From Closterium sp. NIES-65 (lineage: Eukaryota; Streptophyta; Zygnematophyceae; Desmidiales; Closteriaceae), in assembly GCA_948144175.1 (NCBI GenBank), contig CANXME010002453.1, forward strand, positions 2,288,001 through 2,352,000: a stretch of DNA of 64,000 nucleotides, written 5' to 3'. Below the pieces are notes generated by a model, which ran no database searches, had not been told where the DNA came from, and saw only the letters and a list, made by a program, of their open reading frames with translations. Made by a program: the position numbers and the translations under genes. Shown here in pieces: positions 1 through 9,453 of the stretch. Each line of letters begins with the position of its first letter. The stretch's first letter is position 1.

Positions 1-355
1 GAGAATAGGCATTTCACCGTGTCACAACCCCCCCCCCCCCCCCTCCCCCCCCCCAAGATGGGAAGGGTTAACGGATATATAAAACTCAACAACTTGGTGA
101 GCGCGTAGCACAACGCTAAGATTTTCTGGTAGGAGTGCAGAGGGCCTGGGTTCAATGCTTGAGAGGGCACCCACAGTTGGAAAAATAGGTACACTGGGTG
201 GCCAGAGTAGATTTTTCAGAAGTTAAGTTTTCTCTGACAAATCAGAGTAACGCTCATAATGAACCCTGAATTTCAGAGTTCTCTAGAAAACAGCTCTAGA
301 AATCCGAGTAGTGAAAATCCAAAAAAAAAACCCTGCTTAGCGCCCTTTCTCCCCG
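1..355. other. Left edge, no gene seen
   Basis: The stretch holds poly-C runs near 31-54 and AT-rich sequence. No coding region and no LTR is recognisable, so the 5' end of Copia element A cannot be placed. Around 94-175 there is a weak tRNA-like signal: an A-box-like stretch and GGGTTCAATGC as a possible B box, which might be the head of a SINE. I could not confirm a 3' tail or flanking duplication. Confidence 0.3.
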
Positions 356-379
356 TTACCTAGCGCCCTCCCCCCCCCC

Positions 380-830
380 CCCCCCCCCCCCAGTCGCGTC
401 GCCCTGTCCCGTCGCGTCGCGCCCTTTCCCCCCGTCGCGTCGCGCCCTTTCCCCCCGTCGCGTCGCGCCCGTTCCCCCCGTCGCGTCGTGCCCGCCCGTT
501 CCCCCCCGTCGCGTCGTGCCCGCCCGTTCCCCCCCGTCCTGTCGCCCTGTCCCGTCGCGTCGCCCTGCCCCGTCGCGTCGCCCTGCCCCGTCCCGTCGCC
601 CTGTCCCGTCCCATCGCCCTGCCCCGTCGCGTCGCCCTGCCCCGTCGCGTCGCTCCCGCCCTTTCTCCCGTCCCGTCGCCCTGCCCTACGCCCTAGCCCG
701 TCGCCCTACTCTAAGCCCTGGCCCGTCGCCCTACCCTAAGCCCTGCCCCGTCGCCCTACCCTACGCCCTGGCCGGTTGCCCTACCCTACGCCCTGGCCCG
801 TCGCCCTAGCTCGCTCTTCCGCTGCGACTG
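380..830 (+). repeat. GC-rich tandem-repeat leader of element A
   Basis: Degenerate tandem units built on CGTCGCGTCGCCCTGCCC-like 14-28 bp motifs fill the space before the gag start. No start codon or domain supports coding. Elements B, C and F carry analogous GC-rich repeats between primer binding site and gag, so this looks like a structural leader rather than chance low complexity. Confidence 0.7.
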
Positions 831-883
831 AGTCCTCTTCCTCCCGGTTGTTACTCGCCTGTTCGTTTGCGTTAGTTCTCACT

Positions 884-3800
884 ATGGCGACTCCGCGAGT
901 TCTTCGTTTCGACGCTGACGGTAGACCCCTTGACTTTTCCGTCTGGCTTCTTCGCGCTCGCCGTCTGTTAGAGAGTCAGGTCCAGGGGGGCGAGACCCTC
1001 TGGTCGCACGCTACTGGTGACCTCCCCGAGCCCCCCGAGCCTACAGCTTTAGGCCCTGCCCCTGACGACACTACTACGGCTCGATTTGCCCGTCAGCGCG
1101 CTGACCGGACGGCTTGGACGTCGCGTGACGCTGCGGCCTGCATCGCACTCAGCAGCCTCCTCCCTGAGTCCGAGGAGCTCCACTTTACTCAGGTTCGCAC
1201 CGCTGCTGCGTACCTCACTGCGATTAAGGCCCGCTACTCTACTCCCGCTACTGTCTCTCTTGGCCGTCTTTTCCTCCCGTTCCTGTTTCCTGATCTCGTC
1301 TCGTTTGAGCGCTCTGCTGACTTGATCGCTCACCTCCGCTCGCTCGACGCTAGTTACCGCGCTGCTTGCACTGAGGCACAGCTTGCACTGCTTCCTCCCC
1401 CCATGGCGATTACTGTCTATTTCATCGCCACTAGCCTCCCTGACCGCCTTGCCTCCGTTCGTGACGCGCTTCTGCTGAAGCACCCTAGTGAGCTGACTAT
1501 CGAGGTCCTTGAGTCTGCACTCAAGGACGTCGAGAGCAACCTTCGTTCGGTAGCTGCCGCCTCTGGTACTGTGTCCCCCCCACTCTTCCACGGGTGCACA
1601 GTCCCGCAGTTACCCACCTTCACTGCCTCTCTTGCCACTGCCGCTACTGACGCGACTGCGGCTGCTGTTACGACTGCGTCGCGGTCCTGTGGCAGGGGGG
1701 GCAAGAAAGGTGGTTCTGGTGGAGGTGGAGGCGGAGGTAGCGGAGGTAGTGGGGGTGCTGTTGCGACTGGCGGTGGTGGGAGTGCAGCGTCTGGAGAGAC
1801 CCCTCGTGCAGCGGCTGGTGACTCCACTGCACCTGCTGGTGGCGGCGACTCCCGAGCTCGTCAGTCGCCTCCTGTACTGCCGGCCCCGCTAGGTGGAGCA
1901 GCGGCGTGGTACCAGGCTCAGCGGCAGCAGCACCTTCAGCGGCAGCAGCGTCAGCAGCTGGCTCCGGGGTCGGGGCTGCGTCAGCCCCAGCGCGGTACTG
2001 CTTACCCTCCCTGCCCCTACCAGGTTCTGACAGGTCCTCGTCGGGGCCACCCTTGTGGCCGCTTTCACCCCCCTGGTCAGTGCTTTGCTCAGCTCACTGA
2101 CACGGTCCGGTTGGCCTACGGGGTTGGCGGTCCTGCTCCTGACTGGCTTCCTCTGGTTCAGCGCTACGGCTCCGCTCTGTGGGGCATGTCTGCTGAGCAG
2201 TTAGTTGATCTGATTAGTGCTCCTCATGCTATGTATGCTGTTGTTGACTCTAGTGTTTCTGACTCTGTTTACTCTGGTGTTGTTAGCTTAGGTGCTAGTC
2301 TTTCTCAGTTGCCTGTTGCTAGTGTAGGTTCTTGTGTAGACTCTAGACCAGCGACTACCTCAGAGGACGCTTCGCTGTCGTTCACGCTGGACTCTGGAGC
2401 CTCCCACTGCTTCTTCCGGGACAGCACGACACTTACACCACTTCCTGCGCCTGTTTCTACGGGACCAGTCACTGCACGTCACACTACCACTTTACCGTGT
2501 CCTGCTGCTCCCTCCGGGTCTCTCACCGGGTTTCACGTCCCCTCGTTCTCCCGGAACTTGGTGGGCGTGCGACCCCTTGTGAGTCAGCACGTGGGTGTGT
2601 GGTTTGAGCCTTCTGGAGAGACTGCGGTGTGTGTTGACGGAGACTCTTACCAGCCTCTTGCTACCTTTACTGCTGAGCCGGGCTCGGGTCTCTACACTCT
2701 TCACACTGGCCCGCGTGCGCCGCAGCAGCAGCCGCAGCAGCAGCAGCAGCCGCAGCCGCAGCAACAGCAGCAGCAGCAGCAGCAGCAGCACCAGCAGCAG
2801 CACCAGCGGCCGCACCAGCAGCCCCCCCTACTGCCACTGCCCCCGGTCCCCCCCCCCGTTCGGGTCCCCGCGTCTCACCAGGTTGCTTCGTCCCCCCAGG
2901 TGTCTGTGTCGTGTCAGGTTCCTACGTCTGTTCCAGTCGCTGCGTCGTGCTCCTGCCGGTCGCTTGCCCACCCCACCGTTCTGTGGCACCACCGGATGGG
3001 GCACCCGTCCCTTCCTCGTCTGCGCGCTATGTCCAGTCAGCGTCTTGTCCTAGGCCTCCCACGTGTCTTGCCGTCGCTGCCGCCTTCGCTTGCGCCGCCG
3101 TGTGGTCCCTGCGTCGAGGGTCGGCTGCGCGCCACCCCTCACTCCTCCTCCCTACGTCCGGCCACCGAGCCTTTTGAGACGCTTCACTTGGACGTCTGGG
3201 GCCCCGCCCCTCGTCTAGGCCCTGAGCGTGAGCGTTACTTTCTGGTGGTCGTTGACGACTTCTCCCGCTACACCACAGTGTTCCCTCTGGCGAAGAAGTC
3301 TAAGGTGACTTCTACGCTGATCAGGTGGTTGCTCACCACCGAGGACACTCGTGGTCGTCGTGTCAGCTGTCTCCACTCCGACCGTGGGGGTGAGTTTCGC
3401 TCCGGCATTCTCGCTGGATTCTGTCGCGAGCAGGGCATTCGTCAGTCCTGGACGCTTCCAGAGTCCCCACAGCAGAATGGGGTTGCTGAGCGCCGCATAG
3501 GCCTGGTCATGGAGATCGCCCGCACCTCCCTGACTCACGCCTGTGCCCCCCATTTTCTGTGGCCCTACGCGGTCAGGTACGCCGCGCACCAGCTGAACCT
3601 CTGGCCACGTGTCTCTCGACCAGAGGTGTCACCGACCAGTCTTTGGACAGGGTCCCCTGGTGTTGCGTCGCGGTTTCGCGTCTGGGGGTGCTTGGCTCTT
3701 GTCCGCGACACCTCCGCGGACAAGCTCTCGCCTCGTGCCGTCCCCTGTGTCTTCCTTGGTTTTCCTGAGGACTCCTCTGACTTCACCTTTTACCACCCTC

Positions 3801-6800
3801 CCTCTCACCGGTTCTTTGACTCCCGTGACGTCCGTTTCGAGGAGTCCACACCGTACTACGTCAGGTACCCCAGTCGAGGTCTCCCGGTTCCTCCTCCCCC
3901 CCTCTTCCTGACTGCAGCCCCCCCTCCTGCTCCCCCGGTACAGCCTCCCCCCCCTGGTCCAGCCCCGTCAGGTGTGTCACAGGCTACCCCTCCTCCTTCG
4001 GTAGCCCCTCCGGTACAGCCTCCCTCCCCACAGTCCTCCTCGCAGCGTGCAGCTGGTGCTAGCTCTCGAGAGGTTGGTGCTGCGCCTGTTCCTGTACCGG
4101 TTTCTGGTTCTGGGGGTGCTGGAGTTGGAGCTGGAGTTGGTGCTGGAGTTGGCACTGGAGTTTCTGGTTCTGGGGGTGCTGGAGTTGGAGCTGGAGTTTC
4201 TGGTTCTGGAGTTGGAGCTGTCCCGGTGGGTGCAGAGGACTCTTGTCGTCCGGGAGCTGGTGCTGGTCGCGCGGCCACTGGGGGTGCTGCGTCTGGGGGT
4301 GAGGGTGCGCCTCCTTCGGGTTCAGGTGAGCCTGGGTCTGGAGCTGGTGTTAGTGCTGCCTTTGGGGCTGGTGCGCCTGGTTCTTCGGGGGTGGACTCTG
4401 GAGCTACCGCTGCTTCGGACACTACTCCGCCCCCCCACCCCTACCCGACTAGGCACCAGGCTCGTGTTCGCCGTGCCCGTGACGAGCAGCTGGCGTTGGA
4501 GAGAGAGGAGAGGGAGTTACAGCGGCTGGAGGAGCAGCAGCAACAGCTGGAGCCGCAGGAGCAGCAGCAGCAGCAGCAGCAGCTGGACCCGCAGGAGCAG
4601 CAGTCCCAGCAGCAGCCGCTTCTGCAGCAGCAGCAGTCGCAGCAGCAGCAGCAGCAGCCACTTCCTCCTCCTGTCTCGGGTCTTCGGACCCTTGGTCTCC
4701 CCTCCCCTTCTCCTCCCTCCTCCGCCTCTCCTCCTGTCTACGGTCCCACGTTTCCTCCTCCTGACTCCTCCCCCGCTGTTTTCCCCAGTTCTCCGCCTTT
4801 GTCCTCTCCTCCTCCGTCTCGTTCTTGGGCTACTCGTCGCTCCCCTCGTGCTCGTCCCTCGTCTCCTGTTCCCTTCACTGACCTTCGTACTGCCTTACTT
4901 TGTTCCAGTCCACCTCGTCCGTCTCAGTCTGTGCTTCCGTCTCCTCCTGAGTCGGCCCTCACCGTGTCGCTCCCTGCTCCTGTCACTGACTACTACCGCA
5001 CGTACCGTCCTGTTCTCTCTCGTGTTCTCGCCTCTCTTGTTACTCACCCTCGTGCCTCTGTGTCCTCTGTGTCTGCTCTTACTGCCGCGGTTACTGACTT
5101 TGCCGCTACCCGCCGCCTTGACTACACCACCACGCTTGTGGCTGCTCCTCCTACCAGTCCTCTGGCCGTCGGGGGTGTGTCTGCCCTTGGCTGTGACGCC
5201 CTAGAGGACAGGCAGTTTGAGCTAGAGTTCCTGGCGGCCACTTCCCCTCATCTCTGTGCCATGCTCCTCGCCCCTGAGGGTGACCCCGACGCCCTTGACA
5301 TTCCGACTCCTCGCACTTACGCTGAGGCAGTGTCAGGGCCTTGGGCCTCTCAGTGGAGAGCTGCCATGGACGCAGAGATGGCCTCCTACAGATCCACAGG
5401 CACCTACGTCGATGAGGTTCCCCCCCCTGGGGCGAACGTAGTCGACGGCATGTGGATCTACAGGGTGAAGCGGCCACCAGGATCTCCCCCGGTCTTCAAG
5501 GCGCGCTACGTGGCTAGAGGTTTCAGTCAGCGCGAGGGAGTTGACTTCTTTCAGACCTTCGCACCTACCCCGAAGATGACCACTCTTCGGGTGTTACTAC
5601 ACGTAGCAGCACAGAGAGACTACGAGTTACACTCTCTCGACTTCTCCACTGCTTTCCTTCAGGGCAGCCTACACGAGGAGGTCTGGTTGCGTCGTCCCTC
5701 GGCCTTCACTGGCACTTTCCCTCCTGGGACTCAGTGGAGGCTGAGGCGACCTGTTTACGGTCTTCGCCAGGCCCCTCGTGAGTGGCACGGCACTCTGCGT
5801 TCTACCCTCTCTGACCTTGGGTTCCAGCCGTCTTCTGCCGACCCGTCGCTGTTCGTTCGTCGTGGCTCCACACCGTTCTTTGTTCTGGTCTACGTCGACG
5901 ACCTCGTTTTCGCCACTCCGGACAGGGTTGCTTTGGCAGACGTGAAGTCCGAACTGCAGAAGAGACACACGTGCACTGATCTTGGTGAGCTGCGCCACTA
6001 CCTTGGCCTGCAGATCACCAGGGACAGAGCCGCTCGCACCATTACACTCTCACAGTCACACATGGTGCAGCAGGTCCTTCAGCGGTTCGGGCTTCAGCAC
6101 TCTTCCGTACAGCGCACACCTCTCGCTGTTGACCACAGACTCACTGGTCCCTTTCCTGACGAGCCGTTTGAGCCTAGTGGTCCCTACGCAGAGCTTGTGG
6201 GTTGCCTCATGTACCTGATGACTTGTACTCGCCCGGACCTCGCCTTCCCTCTCAGCATCCTTGCGCGCTTTGTTGCGCCAGGGAGACACCGTCCTGTTCA
6301 CTGGACGGCAGCTGTGAGGGTGGCGAAGTACCTAGCGACTACATCAGGCGTGGGGCTAGTTCTTGGAGGGCAGCAGTCTGTCGTACTCACTGGTCACTGT
6401 GACTCCTCTTACGCTGACGACGCTGAGACTCACAGGTCTACTCAGGGGTACTGTTTTAGTCTGGGTTCTGGAGCTGTTTCCTGGCGTTCCACGCGCTCCT
6501 CTTCTGTCTCGACCTCTACAGCTGAGGCTGAGATTTACGCTGGTGCCATGGCGGCACAGGAGTTGCGGTGGTTGACCTTCTTGCTCGCCGACCTTGGTGA
6601 GCGGCCGAGCTCTGCACCGACCTTGTTTACTGACAACAAGGCGTCGATCCTCCTCTGTCGTGAGCCGCGACTGGAGAGCAGAGTGAAGCACATTCACGTC
6701 ATGTACTTTCTTCTGCGAGAGTTGCAGAGACGTGGACAGGCTCGCTTCGAGTTTGTGGAGTCCGAGGCCAACACTGCAGACATCTTCACCAAGGCGCTTC

Positions 6801-6868
6801 CGCCTTGTGACCACCAGAGGTGTTGTGTGCAGTTAGGCCTTGTTGACACAGGTTCTAGTCATGTGTAG
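884..6868 (+). CDS. Copia Gag-Pol polyprotein (element A)
   Basis: This is a retrotransposon polyprotein of 1994 residues from the first in-frame ATG (MATPRVLRFDADG); the frame is open further upstream but without an ATG. Order: Copia-type Gag; Gly-rich basic stretch (about 265-300) followed by a CGRFHPPGQC zinc-knuckle-like motif; aspartic protease with DSGA (D503); GAG-pre-integrase His/Cys motif; integrase with D770, D833, E869 (D-x62-D-x35-E); Pro/Gln/Gly-rich linkers with polyglutamine; reverse transcriptase with YVDD at 1670-1673; RNase H with catalytic-type D1840 and TADIFTKALP at the end. No frameshift or stop interrupts it, in contrast to every other copy here. It would direct cytoplasmic particle assembly, reverse transcription and nuclear integration. 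Confidence 0.92.
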   Translation: MATPRVLRFDADGRPLDFSVWLLRARRLLESQVQGGETLWSHATGDLPEPPEPTALGPAPDDTTTARFARQRADRTAWTSRDAAACIALSSLLPESEELHFTQVRTAAAYLTAIKARYSTPATVSLGRLFLPFLFPDLVSFERSADLIAHLRSLDASYRAACTEAQLALLPPPMAITVYFIATSLPDRLASVRDALLLKHPSELTIEVLESALKDVESNLRSVAAASGTVSPPLFHGCTVPQLPTFTASLATAATDATAAAVTTASRSCGRGGKKGGSGGGGGGGSGGSGGAVATGGGGSAASGETPRAAAGDSTAPAGGGDSRARQSPPVLPAPLGGAAAWYQAQRQQHLQRQQRQQLAPGSGLRQPQRGTAYPPCPYQVLTGPRRGHPCGRFHPPGQCFAQLTDTVRLAYGVGGPAPDWLPLVQRYGSALWGMSAEQLVDLISAPHAMYAVVDSSVSDSVYSGVVSLGASLSQLPVASVGSCVDSRPATTSEDASLSFTLDSGASHCFFRDSTTLTPLPAPVSTGPVTARHTTTLPCPAAPSGSLTGFHVPSFSRNLVGVRPLVSQHVGVWFEPSGETAVCVDGDSYQPLATFTAEPGSGLYTLHTGPRAPQQQPQQQQQPQPQQQQQQQQQQHQQQHQRPHQQPPLLPLPPVPPPVRVPASHQVASSPQVSVSCQVPTSVPVAASCSCRSLAHPTVLWHHRMGHPSLPRLRAMSSQRLVLGLPRVLPSLPPSLAPPCGPCVEGRLRATPHSSSLRPATEPFETLHLDVWGPAPRLGPERERYFLVVVDDFSRYTTVFPLAKKSKVTSTLIRWLLTTEDTRGRRVSCLHSDRGGEFRSGILAGFCREQGIRQSWTLPESPQQNGVAERRIGLVMEIARTSLTHACAPHFLWPYAVRYAAHQLNLWPRVSRPEVSPTSLWTGSPGVASRFRVWGCLALVRDTSADKLSPRAVPCVFLGFPEDSSDFTFYHPPSHRFFDSRDVRFEESTPYYVRYPSRGLPVPPPPLFLTAAPPPAPPVQPPPPGPAPSGVSQATPPPSVAPPVQPPSPQSSSQRAAGASSREVGAAPVPVPVSGSGGAGVGAGVGAGVGTGVSGSGGAGVGAGVSGSGVGAVPVGAEDSCRPGAGAGRAATGGAASGGEGAPPSGSGEPGSGAGVSAAFGAGAPGSSGVDSGATAASDTTPPPHPYPTRHQARVRRARDEQLALEREERELQRLEEQQQQLEPQEQQQQQQQLDPQEQQSQQQPLLQQQQSQQQQQQPLPPPVSGLRTLGLPSPSPPSSASPPVYGPTFPPPDSSPAVFPSSPPLSSPPPSRSWATRRSPRARPSSPVPFTDLRTALLCSSPPRPSQSVLPSPPESALTVSLPAPVTDYYRTYRPVLSRVLASLVTHPRASVSSVSALTAAVTDFAATRRLDYTTTLVAAPPTSPLAVGGVSALGCDALEDRQFELEFLAATSPHLCAMLLAPEGDPDALDIPTPRTYAEAVSGPWASQWRAAMDAEMASYRSTGTYVDEVPPPGANVVDGMWIYRVKRPPGSPPVFKARYVARGFSQREGVDFFQTFAPTPKMTTLRVLLHVAAQRDYELHSLDFSTAFLQGSLHEEVWLRRPSAFTGTFPPGTQWRLRRPVYGLRQAPREWHGTLRSTLSDLGFQPSSADPSLFVRRGSTPFFVLVYVDDLVFATPDRVALADVKSELQKRHTCTDLGELRHYLGLQITRDRAARTITLSQSHMVQQVLQRFGLQHSSVQRTPLAVDHRLTGPFPDEPFEPSGPYAELVGCLMYLMTCTRPDLAFPLSILARFVAPGRHRPVHWTAAVRVAKYLATTSGVGLVLGGQQSVVLTGHCDSSYADDAETHRSTQGYCFSLGSGAVSWRSTRSSSVSTSTAEAEIYAGAMAAQELRWLTFLLADLGERPSSAPTLFTDNKASILLCREPRLESRVKHIHVMYFLLRELQRRGQARFEFVESEANTADIFTKALPPCDHQRCCVQLGLVDTGSSHV

Positions 6869-7071
6869 ACTTGAGTTTATTGCCTGCTTCGTCTGTACAC
6901 TTGCTATATATACTTGTGATCTCTTGGACTGGCCTTGTGGCCACTGTTGCTTGTGCTCAGAGTGTGTGGTGACGTTGTGATCCACCCTGAGCTTTGTTTT
7001 CTTTTGGACTGGTCTTGTGACCGTACTCTTTTTGATTTTGCTAGATACCCCTCACTTAGGCTATGGGGGTG

Positions 7072-7181
7072 TGTCAAATGTTGTAGCCTGTAGTGAGGTT
7101 TGTCTTAGGGGGTACAGAAGTTAGGGTTTGTTATATGTACCCCAACCAACATCAATGGAACATCCATTCCTCATTCTGACA
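7072..7181 (+). repeat. 3' LTR of element A
   Basis: The LTR starts TGTCAAATG directly after a G-rich polypurine tract and ends ATTCTGACA (TG...CA), about 110 bp. Blocks such as GGGGTAC and TCCATTCC...CA are shared with the 132-bp LTRs of elements B and F, placing it in the same superfamily of short LTRs. Confidence 0.7.
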
Positions 7182-7454
7182 GTACCGTAGTAACTTCATA
7201 CGGTATTGATCCCAACGTTTGGGAGTTTCCACCAACATTAGAGAAAGGACACATGCCAAAGCAGGCCAGCATGTGCAACACACAGTACGGTAAGTTGAAT
7301 TTCCGGCATGGTGGCACCGAAAGTCTGGCGTTATTCATGGTACGCAGCATCTCCGGCTTCTCTCAATTCCACCATACACCCAGCATCGTATGGGCTGTCT
7401 ATGGGTTGTCAAGTTGTCAACATCCAAGCGAAAAATTACACAACACATCCCGAG

Positions 7455-9012
7455 CTAGCTATTTCTCATACCGGTTATCACTTGTAGCGATCTCGAGTTC
7501 ACTTTCGCAAACACAAGCAAATGTAACGAACAGGAGCAGCAAGGTACAACAATCTCCACACCCCTACCTGAAACTCCGCCAATTCCCATCACCCCCACTC
7601 CTCCCTCCTCCCCTCTCCTTTCCCCAAGCCCCTCTTCCCCCCATCTTACTCCCCCTTCCCCTCCCCCTCCATTTTGCTGTCTCTCTGTTCCCACATCCCC
7701 TACAGCACCCCCCTCACCTCCATCTGTCTCCATCCCAGGTCTCCCACTACAGGCCATCGATCCTTTACTCCCAAAAGCCACTCCCTCGAGACCAAGAGCC
7801 TCAACCACCTCCTGTGATTCCAAGGCAAATACATCCCCACACCGACACTCGACCACAAACACACCTCTCCTGTAAGTCTGCTTGCCTCCTCCCTCCTCTC
7901 CTGATCGCCCCTTCCAACTGTCACGCTTCCTTGCATCATACCCCTCCTCCTCCTCCATCTCCTCTTCTGCTCCTCCTTTTCCTTCTTCTTCTTGCTCTTC
8001 CTCCTCCCATGTCATGTCGTCAATGCTTATCCCATCAGCACACGACGTTGCACCACCACAGCTAGCTCCTCCTGCTGCTTCTCGGGCGACTGATGCTACC
8101 CCTCCTCCTGCTCTCCCTCCTCCTTCGGCCCCGTCTACTGCTGTGGGTTCTGCTGCCAACTCACCATTCTCCCTCTGCCCTCCCTCCACCCCACCTTGCC
8201 TCACCCCATCGTGCCTATCCCCTTCTTGTAAGTGACAATCATTTGCAGAGTTGGGACTGTAGCCACCATTGGTGGAGTTGTAGCAGGCAGCACTGTAGCT
8301 GCGGCTGTAGCAGCCCTGCTGCACCAGAGCCAGTGCCGCCGCCCGTTTGTCTGACTCTGCACCAGAGTCGTTACAAGGAAATATTGGTACACAAAGAGAT
8401 TAATTTAAGCATCGAGAAGAGTCCCTTTGAGACCAGATTAAAGAGGTCAGGCTCATAGGAGAGGCAGGGCAGGTTTTAGCACACGATTATGAGCCAAAGA
8501 CGCGTCTCGCAGCGCTCCCGAACCCTAGCCGTGGGAAATTTCGAATTCAATCACGAGTCCGTCGTTTGTTTTATGACCTTAAGTGGACACCTGAACCCTA
8601 AACTTGAGAACACCTGGCGGTTAAGGAACACACCAAGGAGCATGCGATCGTAATCGGCGCGAGCGGACGAATCGCGCAGAGTACTCCACGCCGCGTGCAC
8701 GCGCTGAAACCGTTGCTCCTGACCGTTAGAAATGCTGTCGCCGTTAGTGTCTTCTCCGTTTTCCTGCACCCGTCGTTCCAGTTCTTCGTGAATTCGTTCG
8801 CCTTCCCGCTGCCGTTGCACCTGCTGTTTCTGATTCTGCTGCTGTTGCTGCTGCTGCTTGTCTGGGTGCAACAGCAGCGCAGCTTCTTGGAAACTACGAC
8901 GGATCTCCTCTACACTAGCGCTCCGGGCTACACATAGCGCATCGTAGTGAGTCTCACCCAATCCATATGACTTCGCTGCTCGTCCTCTACTTGAGAACGA
9001 TGAGGACGCCAT
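7455..9012 (-). CDS. DPH4: DPH4-like J-domain protein with CSL zinc finger
   Basis: Model: exon 9012-8634, intron 8633-8225 (GT-AG, phase 1), exon 8224-7455; 382 aa. Residues about 20-126 form a J domain with HPD at 49-51, which stimulates an Hsp70. The loop after HPD carries a polyglutamine insert. The C-terminal part has CRCGDVF (C253, C255) and VPCCSCSL (C355/C356, C358), the CxC...CxxC signature of the DPH-type (CSL) zinc finger. J domain plus CSL finger is the architecture of DPH4/DNAJC24/Jjj3, which supports the radical step of diphthamide synthesis on elongation factor 2 as an electron carrier. An acidic linker with ISIDDMTW precedes the finger, as in relatives. A 201-nt frame-neutral stretch (7768-7568) has GT-AG ends; removing it gives 315 aa and a tighter finger. 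The gene is divergent from the flavoprotein gene. Confidence 0.8.
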
Positions 9013-9453
9013 TCGCGCGCGATAGGTTTGAAAAAATGTATATCTGGGGGAATGCTAGGGCCCTTGCCGAAAGTACATATGATTGCAATGCGAGGGTTCA
9101 AGTTAGCGCGGGAACCTGAAAACTTCGAATCAAACCCGAAACCCTGGGCTTGGTTTGGGTGTGATCAGAGGTTTCAGGTTCGCGCGCAAACTTTTGTGGG
9201 GGGAAGGAACGATTGAGTTCGGTTGAGAGAGCTGGAGTCGGGTTTCCAAATTCTGCCTTGAGGTTGTCCCCTCGCCTTTACAACACGGCCTGACGGACAA
9301 TTGGGAATTTAGCTTGAAGGAATTTTACACACAGAAAGTGCTGAAGCTGCACGGTCCAGACTGACAGGGTCCTGACGAGGTTTGCCGCTGCGTTGACGGC
9401 GTTGACGGCGTTGACGGCTTTGACGGCGCTGACATGTATTGAATGATCTCGCG
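9013..9453. other. Divergent intergenic region
   Basis: This 441-bp gap separates the divergent DPH4-like and flavoprotein genes, so it must contain both promoters or a shared one. I see no clear TATA box. A short GACGGCGTT-type tandem repeat lies at about 9390-9430. Confidence 0.5.

Larger units (their letters stand above)
356..7181 (+). mobile_element. Ty1/Copia element A, 5' end not resolved
   Basis: The element comprises a GC-rich repeat leader, one unbroken gag-pol frame, a 3' untranslated region, a G-rich polypurine tract (about 7062-7071) and a 3' LTR. The domain order protease, integrase, reverse transcriptase, RNase H is that of Copia. Neither a 5' LTR nor a primer binding site is visible upstream, so the copy is either 5' truncated or its LTR lies before the window. 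It is the only Copia in the window whose coding frame is intact, so it is probably the youngest. Confidence 0.85.

Noticed and set aside
94-175. tRNA gene or definite SINE
   Set aside because: Only weak A- and B-box similarity; no cloverleaf, tail or flanking duplication.
884-6868. Host gene with retroviral-like domain (domesticated Gag-Pol)
   Set aside because: A complete Copia domain set, polypurine tract and 3' LTR show an ordinary retrotransposon.
7253-8065. Proline-rich plus-strand ORF opposite DPH4
   Set aside because: It is antisense to the exon holding the CSL finger and its composition mirrors that exon.
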